Shown: one piece after another, positions 23,395-34,300 of the stretch | How the letters are laid out: the number at the start of each line of letters is the position of its first letter | Numbering within the stretch: position 1 is the first letter of the stretch | Translations under genes and position numbers: made by a program | Source of the DNA: Lytechinus pictus | Taxonomy: Eukaryota; Echinodermata; Echinoidea; Temnopleuroida; Toxopneustidae | Direction: 5' to 3' | NCBI RefSeq assembly: GCF_037042905.1 | Contig: NW_026974140.1 | Span: 17,038,001 to 17,102,000 of the forward strand | DNA: 64,000 nucleotides | The notes under the pieces: model-generated | What the model saw: only the letters and a program-made list of their open reading frames with translations | Database searches by the model: none | Told to the model about the DNA's origin: nothing

Positions 23395-24185
23395 ATATGA
23401 TGGTAATTCAACAAATACCCCCAACGTGGCCAAAGTTCATTGACCTTACATGACCTTTGACCTTGTTCATGTGACCTAAAATGCGCAAAGGATGTTCAGT
23501 GATACTTCATTACTCTTATGTCCAAGTTTTATGAACTAGACCAACACACTTTCAAAGTTATGGCGGTAATTCAACAAATACCCCAATTTGACCAAAGTTC
23601 ATTGACCCTAAATGACCTTTGACCTTGATCATGTGACCTGAAACTTGCACAGGATGTTCAGTAATACTTGATTACTATTATGTCCAAGTTTCATGAATCA
23701 GATCCATAAACTTTTAAAGTTATGATGGTAAATCTACAGATACCCCCAATTCGGCCAAAGTTCATTGACCCTAAATGACCATTGACCTTGGTCATGTGAC
23801 GTGAAACTCATGCAGGATGTTTAGTGATACTTGATTAACCTTATGTATAAGTTTCATGAACTAGGTCCATATATTTTCTAAGTTATGATGACATTTCAAA
23901 AACTTAACCTTAGGTTAAGATTTTGATGTTGATTCCCCCAACATGGTCTAAGTTCATTGACCCTAAATGACCATTGACCATGGTCATGTGACATGAAACT
24001 CAGGCAGGATGTTCAGTAATACTTGATTAACCTTATGGCCAAGTTTCATGAACTAGGTCTATATACTTTCTAAGTTATGCTGTCATTTCAAAAACTTAAC
24101 CTCAGGTTAAGATTTGGTGTTAACGCCGCCGCCGCCGCCGTCGGAAAAGCGGCGCCTATAGTCTCACTCTGCTATGCAGGTGAGA
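23395..24185. repeat. ~162-bp tandem array carrying nuclear-receptor half-sites
   Basis: Four successive units share CAAAGTTCATTGACC, CATGTGACCTGAAAC, GGATGTTCAGTAATACTTGA and CCAAGTTTCATGAACTAG. Spacing is 162, 163 and about 192 bp. Units 1 and 2 contain TGACCTTTGACCTTG (23,451-23,465 and 23,613-23,627), a perfect direct repeat of AGGTCA-type half-sites spaced by one base. Units 3 and 4 have TGACCATTGACC instead. The array closes with AACTTAACCTCAGGTTAAG, a (CCG)n run (24,125-24,140) and TCTCACTCTGCTATGCAGGT. Confidence 0.85.
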
Positions 24186-24354
24186 CAAAAATGGCATTAA
24201 AACAGAGGTGTGCCCCCTTTTTGAAATTGAATGTACGAAATATCCTTAATTTGTGGTTGAAAACCTTTTTTTTTTTTTTTTTGCATGTCAAAATTTTCCT
24301 CCAAAAAATTTGCCCCCCCCCCCCCCTTTGGAAAATCCTGGATCCGCTCCTGGT
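24182..24354 (-). mobile_element. hAT-like MITE end fragment
   Basis: Read on the minus strand from about 24,354 it begins CAGGAGCGGATCCAGGATTT, then a G-run and poly-A. This is the same layout as the insertion at 600-894 (CAGTGGCGTACCTAGGATTT). The opposite terminus is not evident. Confidence 0.5.
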
Positions 24355-24399
24355 TTGAACAGGTATCACGTCACTCAATTTTGTTTAGGCATACCATCA

Positions 24400-25347
24400 A
24401 TCTCTCTCTCTAATTTCGCATTGCCCACTAGGGTCTGATCCATCTGGTCACTACAATCTATAGGGTCATTTTGAATGTATTACATTATTGTATGTAACAG
24501 CAAATGAGAATTGATTTGATTTTATAAACTATAATCTATATAGGCCCTTGTGATAATTATTTTGACTGAACTGATTTGCATATAAATGAACAGAAAATAG
24601 GCATGGTATCACATTGAAAAAAATTATCAAACTCTGCATATTCTCCCAGAATACTTCACTCCATGCAACCACCTGTAGAATATTACTGAGCGTTTTTGTG
24701 TTTGTTTGTTTTTTGTTGTTGTTTATCTCCGAAAGTATTGTTACAAACTATAGGGTCATGCTAAATGCCCGGCTAAATGTGACATTGAACTTCCAAAATA
24801 TTTTTTTTTAAAGGAAAGATGACAGTTGCACCGTCAAGAAAAATCGCAAAAGAGCTATTGATACATTCGCAAGCCTTAAAATTATCTATAAAAGGTTCAT
24901 TACTATTTTGTTTTGTTAAAGACCTGGATGGTCACTTTCTGCATCTTCTTCCCCGCTCTTTCTCACTTATTGCTCCTGATCGAAAAGCATTTTTCCATTT
25001 TATTTACTTACTCCAAGATACCATTCTATCATTCACAGTCGAATTTATGGGACAAGTACCCTATCTATCGCGCGCCTGAAACTCTTTCTTGAGTGAGATT
25101 CCTTGAACATTGGTAAGTTAAAATAGTATTATTAGTAATTTGGTTTATGGTGCATTATGTATTGAAGATGTAATCATTAGCACACTAGCCATTTTTTAGC
25201 TTAGCTGACTGAGTAAGGTCAGAGACTGAATGAGACTCACAGTCACTTTTACTAAGTTAGGTTGAGAATGACGACTGCAGTGCAGGCAAAGGCAAAGCCA
25301 GTGAAGCTCGGGCAGTGACATCCCTGCCCTGCCCCGGGCGTGACGCG
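24400..25347. other. No gene recognised
   Basis: No supportable coding sequence or clear repeat structure. Open frames of 60-90 codons are unrecognised and compositionally biased. Confidence 0.45.
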
Positions 25348-25760
25348 GGCTAGACCAAAAGTTTCGGTCTCTGTTATGTTGGTTGTTCCGCTGAACTCCG
25401 TTGGCTCCACTCACCAAATACAGAGACCGAAGTTCTATTTCTAGTGCGATCTGTACAGGGACTCAATGGCCATATGTTTATGTATTAAGTTCGGATAAAA
25501 CGGGGAAGTGAAGTTGCGCGACAGCCGAAGTAAGACAAGTCACTGTTTTTTCCCCTTTTAAAGTTTTAGTTTTAAGTGAATTTTTCTCTGTTTTGGTGCT
25601 TTTCAGGCCAAAACGGAATAATAATCTTTATTTTGGTACGGTTCTTTTTATATATTTTTATGAAATAAAGACAAAAATCGATGAGCCCCGTCGGGGGGAT
25701 TTTGCATTGTTAACCCCCTAATGGTGGCTGCACAATAGCTAGCCTGGAGGCTTCTGGGGA
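25348..25760. repeat. Direct repeat, copy A
   Basis: Nearly identical to 26,428-26,795, including a hairpin made by TTCGGTCTCTGT and ACAGAGACCGAA. A GCCCCGTCGGGGGGATTTTG block and GTTAACCCCCTAATGGTGGC follow. The two copies are about 1.08 kb apart in the same orientation, like LTRs or a tandem duplication. No coding match was seen. Confidence 0.75.
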
Positions 25761-25924
25761 GTAAAATTATTTCTACTATACGTAGGCTTACTCCCCATGA
25801 AGCCTGGGTCGGCAAAGCATAGGCCCACACCACAGTGGCAAATTGTATACTATTATAGAACGGATAGCGGTGCATTCAACGCTAGCGGGCGTGTACATTT
25901 TGCTTATTACATGACGTCATCCAG

Positions 25925-26371
25925 CAGTAGAGGCGCACGGCCAATATTGGAGACTGTCTCCAATGTGGGAGATTATCTCCAATATCAGAGACTTTTGTAA
26001 AGAATTTGGGTATCCAATTTCAGAGACAGTCTCCAGTTTTGGAGTCCAATTTCCTTTGTTTACATTTGCTGCAAAAGGATTACCTTGGCGGCAAATAAGA
26101 ATGTGATAAGCAGATTCCTCATGAAAAATTACCCCTTTTCACCGTCTACTTTAAATATTCACCGACTACTTTTGTTTTGATAAGGATTTTTGTTGTCAAT
26201 CACACACAAAACAAATGGGCTTCTGACCTCAGTGAGACAAAATTTTGGGTGGAAAAAATCATGCTTTTGTTGGTCTTGTTTCTTTTGTCCTTTTGCAAAG
26301 CAAGTCTCCAATGTGGGAGATTGTCTCCCCTATTGGAGAGAGTCTCCCATATTGGCCGTGCGCCTCTACTG
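25925..26371. mobile_element. TIR MITE between the direct repeats
   Basis: A 447-bp element with perfect 23-bp inverted ends starting CAGTAGAGGCGCACGGCC. It is flanked by TCCAG on both sides (25,920-25,924 and 26,372-26,376), a probable 5-bp target duplication. Sub-terminal TCTCCAATGTGGGAGA boxes repeat inside. Superfamily not assigned. Confidence 0.75.
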
Positions 26372-26427
26372 TCCAGCCACTGCCGAGAGCCAATTTATGA
26401 ATGAAAATATAGTAAGCATGCGCAGTG

Positions 26428-26795
26428 CTAGACCAAAAGCTTCGGTCTCTGTTATGTTGGTTGTTCCGCTGAACTCCGTTGGCTCCACTCACCAAATACA
26501 GAGACCGAAGTTCTAGTGCAATCTGTACAGGGACTCAATAGCCATATGTTTATGTATTAAGTTCGGATAAAATGGGGAAGTGAAGTTGCGCGACAACCGA
26601 AGTAAGTCACTTTTTTTTCCCTTTTAAGTTTATTTTTCTCTGTTTTGGTGCTTTTCAGGCCAAAACGGAATCATAATCTTTATTTTGGTACAGTTATTTT
26701 TATATATTTTTATGAAATAAAGACAAAAATCAATAAGCCCCGTCGGGGGGATTTTGCATTGTTAACCCCCTAATGGTGGCTGCACGATAGCGAGC
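26428..26795. repeat. Direct repeat, copy B
   Basis: Second copy of the 25.35-kb repeat in the same orientation, with small indels. The copies differ just enough to be separately assembled. Confidence 0.75.
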
Positions 26796-26999
26796 CGTCT
26801 GTGTACGAGGAGAATTTTTTTTTTAATGTTAAAAAACTCCTAGACGGCTGCCAGCTATCTAGCGCAGTGCACGCCTTCCATTGCCCCACACAGTATTCCA
26901 CCAAAACAAGTGTGCCATTCTCTATCACCTCGTACCAAAATCGACCTAGAATTTCACTTTCCTATATTTTATATGAATGATGAAAGGTATTCTCAGAGG

Positions 27000-27700
27000 A
27001 TCTATTTTCTCACCGATACCGCACAGGTAAGCAAATTTCGATTACTTTTTGCTTTTCCGTCAAAATCTTACGAATTAGCGTCGATATGGCATCGTGTTCG
27101 TTGGAGTTTGTAGAGTCTATCGCAACGTGCACAAAGTCAATTGATTTCCGGGTTTCGGAGCGTCGTGTGAATATGCATGAAATTGCAGCGTCTCGATAAT
27201 TTTCGATCGATACTGGAGCGATCCGATCACGAACCAAGACCATTTCCCGCGTAGACAATGTGACCGGATATTGTTATCACTATTGATACTTTCGCACGCA
27301 GTCCGAAGCAATTATTATGGCGACCACGTAGTCATGACGTGATCTGCGCGATTGGCCAATCAGTGGTCTCCGATTCGCTGAGCGGAGACGGTCTATCCGT
27401 TGTACACAGTCTATGGACAATTTGCCACTGTGCACACACAGGCGAATATTTTGGAGACAACAATGTTGCTCCAAAATACTTGATTTGTTTAACTTACTTA
27501 TGACACAATTTTGTAAATGGAAAAGAAGTTGATTTCCCCCCATTAGGCACTTATAACCCTATTTTTACACGAAAAATGATACAAATATTAAGAAAAATCA
27601 TGTAAGAAGATGAGCAGATACTCACAGATGATCTTGTCGCCATATTTCCGTCTTTGTTCGTAGCCTAGTTACAAGACGCGTATAAGAGAGGGCGACGATA
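27000..27700 (+). promoter_or_regulatory. Candidate promoter/5' UTR exon region of the SLC25A15-like gene
   Basis: The first coding exon opens at an acceptor, so at least one upstream non-coding exon must exist. This interval is richer in CpG than its surroundings. It has a strong donor CACAG|GTAAGC (27,022-27,032), a CATGACGTGAT element (27,333-27,343), a palindromic CCAAT box ATTGGCCAAT (27,351-27,360), and CGCCATATTTCCG (27,650). None fixes a transcription start. RNA evidence would decide. Confidence 0.3.
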
Positions 27701-27725
27701 TCGTGAGCAGTGCCAATTTAAATTA

Positions 27726-27878
27726 AAAAAAAAATACTTCCATTGGCCGATGAATATCGTGAATTGTAAAATACTTGCATTAGCCAATAGATATTATAAA
27801 ATATTATTATATTTATTGGCTAATGCAAGTATTTTACAATTCATGATATTTATCGGCCGATTGAAGTATTTTTTGTAT
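27726..27878. mobile_element. Hairpin MITE
   Basis: About 65-bp arms, nearly perfect inverted copies (AATTGTAAAATACTTGCATT facing AATGCAAGTATTTTACAATT), around a ~20-bp AT loop. No coding capacity. It lies upstream of the first coding exon of the carrier gene. Confidence 0.8.
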
Positions 27879-28237
27879 AGGAGAGCCACAACCTATGCAT
27901 GTTAAAATCAATTCACTATTTGTCAAAGAGTATGTGTATTGCACCTGCTGGTTCATGGCTAAAATCTTTAGTTATAAGATCAAGTCAATCTTTAAGTTAA
28001 ACTGGCGTAATATGCAACATAATGATTGTGGGCGTTAATGGAAAGATGAGAAAAATAAAGCCAGGATATGGAAAAGAGATACACATGTATTTCCTGTAAC
28101 TATAAAACAACCATATTTTTAAAACCTAAAATCTAAATTTAACATTTTGGTGCCCCCCCCCCCCATTAATAATGCCTTTACATCAACCCTGTCTGAATGT
28201 GTTCAAAATGTTCTTTGATGTCTTGTTTCTTTTTCAG

Positions 28238-28355
28238 CTCAACATGGAGGGAATGTCCTCATCACCAAGTTCTGGTCAACCTTCTCCCATGACTCCTTCA
28301 AAGAGGATGTTAGAATTGTACGAGGCATCGGTAGATTTTACAGCTGGTGCTATAG
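28238..28355 (+). CDS. SLC25A15: SLC25A15-like coding exon 1
   Basis: Acceptor TTTCTTTTTCAG ends at 28,237. There are six untranslated bases, then ATG at 28,244. The exon encodes residues 1-37 with the Ser/Pro-rich leader and the start of helix 1 (DFTAGAI). The donor is TATAG|GTATGA. Ends in phase 1. Confidence 0.85.
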
Positions 28356-31300
28356 GTATGAGTGGTTTAAGGGGATGACGAATATGATGATGATAATGAA
28401 TGTAACAGTGTAAGACTAATATAACACAAATGGTGAATTCATCACCAGTATGAGGGTTTGTCTCACACCTAATATCCTCATATATATGGAAAACGTACAT
28501 TGTTCAAAGACAAGTGGCAGCCTAGTGCACCAAAATTGTCCTAATATTTGAATGCACTCGCAACGTATTATCTTATTTTAGTTATCTATTTGGAGGTTGT
28601 AATCCTCTAAAAAAAAATGCAACTGAAATAGAAGGTGTAATTTCTTCTTGCTCAATCATTACATGTGAATTGTAAAATATGATTATTCCTCTGTATAGTG
28701 ATGTTTATTTTGTTATGCTTATGTAATCATGGAATGCACCTTTATGATAAATATGAAGCATTGTCAAAATAGGATGTTGCAAGCTTTGTAGTTTTCAGTA
28801 TTGAATTCTCAATTGTTTTTATCGTGCCCACTCATGATGTATTCTCATTTGCATAATGGATTGATGTTATTATTTTGGAATAATGTTACAAAGGATCATT
28901 CAGAAATTCAGAGCTTTTCCCTCACACTACTACACTGTATTAATGAAGGCAAAGTCCATCTCCCAAAGAAAGGGTAGAGCACAATAAATGTCCCTACACT
29001 TCACAAATGACCACCTGAACAACATTTAAACCAAATTTCATTGATTTAAAAAAAACTAAAAAAAACACTGGCATTACACCTAGGACATGTTTGCAAAATG
29101 TTCACTGTAACCTCTAAAGCCAAAAAAATTAAAACGTGTTGCATATTTAAAACAAAGTGGAGAACCTATTTTGCAACATTTTCACTTGTGGCTTTATCCT
29201 AAAGGTAACTACAATTTCCATTATTTCATAATCGCAACAGATGGTGCAGCCTTGTAAAGAGGAAAAGTGCAATTTTTATCCTCTGATTTTGGTTTCATTC
29301 ACAGTTCAGTAACAGCAAAATTTATCATCCCTCAAACTTTAGTTTCAGAACTTTTTTAGGGGTTCATTTCATGCCCCCTGTGCAGGATATAAAGATATAT
29401 GACATACATATTTTCTTTTTTTGTTTGTTCATTACAGGTGGAGTAGCCTGCACTTTTGTCGGTCAGCCATTTGACACAATCAAGGTGAAAATGCAGACAT
29501 ACCCCCAGCTATATAGGGGATCAATGCATTGTTTGAAGGACACAGTGGGACGGGAAGGGGTAAGAGGATTGTTTGAAGGCACCACCCCTGCTCTAGCAGC
29601 TATCGTTGGTGAAACAGCTGTTTTATTCATGTGTTATGGACTCTGCCAGAAAGCTGTCTGTCAGGCAGTAGGAACAAAGGATGAAAAAGACTTGACAAAC
29701 ATTCAAAAGGCTTTCAGTGGGTCATGTGCAGCTTTCTTCTCATCATTGGTGCTATGTCCGACAGAGCTCATCAAATGCCGTATGCAGGCTATGAGTGAGG
29801 TCATGTCAACGTCAGACTCTCTACGAAAGAAAGTGTAAGGTCATATATTTATATCACATTGTGTATCATTAATATATTTACACAATTACTTTTGAATTAA
29901 AGCGCCCCGCCATTGATAAATCGTGGGAAAATTGAATCAGTACGAAATTTGCAAAAGGCCAATTGAATCGCATAATATAATTCGTCCTTCATGAGAGCCT
30001 GCTGGACTAATGCGATAAAAGTTCAGACAGCACAAATTTGACCGAACTCGCGATCGTTTCTTCAGGTCGTCGCAGTTCTAGTTTCCAACAATCCTATTCT
30101 TAGACTCTTAGCAGGTCTCTTGATTGCTAAACCAAAATAAATAACCTCTGTGAAGTTACCTGTTTCAAAGTGAAAACGCGCAGTTTACTTCTGGTTGGTT
30201 AGTCTACTAAGAATTGCTCTCCTATTATAGTCGATCTCCCAGACATGCCAGCGTCTATTGCATAACACCCCCAGTCCGAGTGAAAGGCTTGAATTCCTTC
30301 TCTGTTCTGAGATTAGCCTTGATTTTCCCATGATTTGTCAATGGAAGGTCGCTTTAAGCAATCTTTAAATATTGGGCACTAGTTATAAAACTGTCTTTAC
30401 ATTTGAGTCTACATTTACAAGCACCACCATCAAGCCTTAACCTCTCAATGAACAAAGAATGATTTGACTATTTTTACTATTTTTTAGTATTGTGTTACTT
30501 GAGTGTGTAAATATTTTCATTCTTTCTCATTGTATGGATTAGTGTAATGAAGCTGTGCTCCTACATTTCCAAAGTCTTTAATAAGACTGCAGATTAACTG
30601 AAATTAAATTGAGTAATAAATATGGATTTGTCTGAAATGTAATAGTTAAATATTATCTGTAATGAATTATGATACCAAAGTCAATATTAGTTGAATGATG
30701 GTTATTCAGACCGGTTCTGTTTCAAATTGACGAAAAGTTCTTTGATGTACATGTAGTTCTATCTATTTAGGTAACAAAGTGAACATCAAAAGTTTTCTCT
30801 TTGTAATTATATATATTTTTTGTCATTTTATGTTTATATCCATGCAGAGGACCATGGCAAGTCACCAAAGATCTTCTACGTTCAGATGGACCATTAGGCT
30901 TGTTCCAAGGTCTCACTAGTACATGGTTAAGAGAGATGCCGGGGTACTTTGCATTCTTCTTTGGGTATGAGTTAAGCAAGACATTACTTACACCGCCAGG
31001 AAAAACTAAAGAAGATTTAAGTAAGTAGAATGTTCATCCTAAATTTTCTCTTTTTGGAAAACAATTTTTTTTATGTGTCTGTTAGAAGTTGCAACCAATA
31101 TTCTTTCCTGTAATCAAATAGGAATAGTATTCTTTGCCCTCTTTCAACTCTGTTTATTTTATGTAATTGTCCTGAATTCATTTGATCACACTTAAATAAT
31201 CTCTACATAACCACACTCCACACCCACACACTCTCTCATGCACAAATATAATGCACACAAGCATATCAGATAATAAATCAAGTAAAATTAACAATGCTTA

Positions 31301-34300
31301 CAAAAACAAAAGAAATTGCAAACTTATGGTAAGAAACCCCTCCCTGTCTCCATTGCCATTCATTAACTAAAATCATTAACTAAAAGCATTTTTGAAGCTG
31401 GTAGTAGTATAACATTGTTGCAGTTGAATTGGGGGTGAGTTCCAGCATGAAGCCCCCTGAACATGAAAGTTCTCTTACCATTCAAGCTTTTGCTTGTGGA
31501 ATATTCAAATTTAGTGGACACGACAGTGGTTTAAACATAAAATGGCTGAATGGTGTAAGGTGGGATCAAGAGCTGCATGTAGACCATTACCCCTGTTTGT
31601 TTGTGATTGCTCAATGACGTTTATTCTGTTTTCAGTAGCTGTTTTCACACAAAGCACAATCTTGGTTTTCGTCAACCGTAGATCCACCAAATGCATTTTC
31701 CACTACTGCAATCGTCACTATTCATCGTCAACATGATCCATCCTTGCTGAAAATGGGACCATCCAGTGTACACTGGTCTTCGGCATCTTGCATTCATGAA
31801 AATCATGAAAATGGCATTTGGCGTCTTCTTCACTCGCTTGCCAATTCTCTGAAGCAGAACCATTAATTAGGCAGAAATGTTTGCATATATCCCCATTTAA
31901 ATGAAGGAATATTGATGATAACTCAGTGAAGAAGTTTGCTCTCTCCAAATCTTTACTGTCTCTTTCATATGAGTTGATCAGATGGGCATTTTCACCACAG
32001 ATGGACACAGAGGCAAAAAAATAAAGTTGATATTCATGTCAAATGCTTTATGTTTTTTAATAAAACAAGACCTGAAGTTTCTGAGACAACATTTTTTCCG
32101 ACTCTGGCAGCCATTTTTTATTTCAAAATGGCTGCCAAAGTATGGATACAAATTAGTGTTGAAAATAGTATATTGATACATGTTTTGTTTTGACAGATTT
32201 TTAAAGAACAGGTTTGATCATGATGTTTTTGCCTTTGATTTAGCTCGCTATTATATCACTTTTTAAAATCCCACAGAAAGAAACACCAGTAATTCATTCA
32301 TCTGATAAAAAAACATTGATGAAGTATGTGATATGGTATGTAATGTCAGTTACCGAAAACATGAACTTTTTTTTCTCATTTCCTGGAAAAGAGGATATAT
32401 TATATGAAACTTGGTAGATTTCCTCTCTAGGTAACACCCCTCCCTTCTACACCAAAATTAAAGATTACCAATTAACAATGAAGCAATAGGGTACCATTAA
32501 ATATATGTAATGTCAGTTACCAAGTGGAAAATGTAATGTCAGTTACCGAGATGTAATGTCAGTTACCATGATAAAACGTTGGTTACCAATATTGAAATGC
32601 AAATATGTGGTCAATTTTATGGTGAAGAAATATTGTATACTTATTATCTAACCCTAAGAAGACTGGGGGGGGGGGCTGATTCAGCCCCCCCCCCCCTCCT
32701 CGACATTTTTCGCGATAAATCCACTGCTCGAATGTTTTTGACCGCGTCGCTAGCTGACTTTTTACCTTCAAGTCTCGAGCAACTTCTGAGACCAAAATTG
32801 TGACCCCCGGGTACACGGTTCCGAAATTACGCAACATTTTGTAAGTGCATGCAGACCCAAAATTACTAAAAAACGTGAATTTGTGTACAAATTCAATGCA
32901 AATACTGTAGTGTTTTCAGCCAAAATTCATAAAATGTATCATTATTTTTCCTTTTACTTTTAAAATCAATTAATTTTATCTTGTATAGTGCCAAAATAAA
33001 GTCCCTGACAATATCCATTGAAAAAACAATAAAAAACAAAGTCCAAAAAACAAAGAAATACATCAGAAATTTAAAAATCAATAGAATACATAAGAAAATA
33101 AATGTGATGTTGAAATTTTTGAAAAATAAATTTGATCAGATGCCTATCTAGAGTATGTGAAACAAAAATTAGCATTTTAGGGTCATTATTTTATTAATTA
33201 GATCAAACTTATGATTTTATGCATAAATTAGCATAATTAATCAGCAATGAGATTTTCTGCACAATTTGATTTTATAGTTTTGTAGATAATGCCATGGGTA
33301 AAGCGCGTGCCAATTTTCGTTGCGATCGCGCGATCGACGGCCAAGATCATAAAGGGGGGCTGAATCAGTTGCATTCCCATCGTGCAAAAAAAAATACTAT
33401 GAAATTGTTTTGTACATGCACTTTACCTAGTACCTAATTGTTTGTATCAGACAATTTTTTGTTTGGTTTTCGGGGGGGGGGGGGGTAGGTGGTACTTTTC
33501 CCAACCTATTGCCTAAATCTGCAACATTTTTTAAGCTTAACATTGTGATGAAGGGGATTTCCAGGGTCCCTTTTTTAGTTTCTAGGATTCTTTTGAGCAT
33601 TGCCTCGCTAAAAGTAAATTCCTGGATTTTATACCTGTTAGTAGTGTGGATGTGTGATACAATTTTGTTTTTGGTTTATAAGTATAGATGAAAAGTGAAA
33701 TTTGACAGTTCTGATCAATGTTGCATGGATCTACTAAAACTGTGGTGTTTTTTCTAATTTACAAATAGTTCAGTTTCAGTTTAGAAGCTGGAGTTTATTT
33801 TTTGTTGACAGCTTATAAAAGAAATTAGCAAAGAAAATGATTAAACAAATTATGAAGAGAATTGAAATCCGACAGATATGAACAAGCATTGCTTGCACTG
33901 ACCAGAATAGAAATCACTAAAACTACATGGCTGCATGAGATTCGGGGGAGGGGTACATGTAGCCTAGGGGAGGAGACCCTTATTAATTTTGCCTTTTTTG
34001 AGGAGAGGGGGAGGTTGGAGAAGGAAAAGGTTTAAAAAGTCAATATAAAACTGATGAATATATTATGGGTGTATAGTCAGAAAAATCCATGTAGTACAGT
34101 CAATGCAATATTAAATTACTATAGGAAAACATGTAGCTGCTATGACCCACCCCCCCCCCCCCCCCCCCGGGTAAGTAAAACATACATTTCTTATCTTTTG
34201 ATTATTAAAAATGTGAAGTATTATGAAACTCTTATGATTTTAAAAAGCCTTACATATAAGTACCAAGAAAATTATGCCTCTGAAAATCATATAGCACTGG

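Noticed and set aside
25196..26495. Two matching 73-78-codon minus-strand frames (MVSGANGVQRNNQHNRDR...)
   Set aside because: They coincide with the non-coding direct repeat and diverge after ~22 codons; no family match.
31511..32008. Overlapping minus-strand frames in intron 3 of the carrier gene
   Set aside because: No recognisable domain and no coherent continuation across frames; may be an old repeat.
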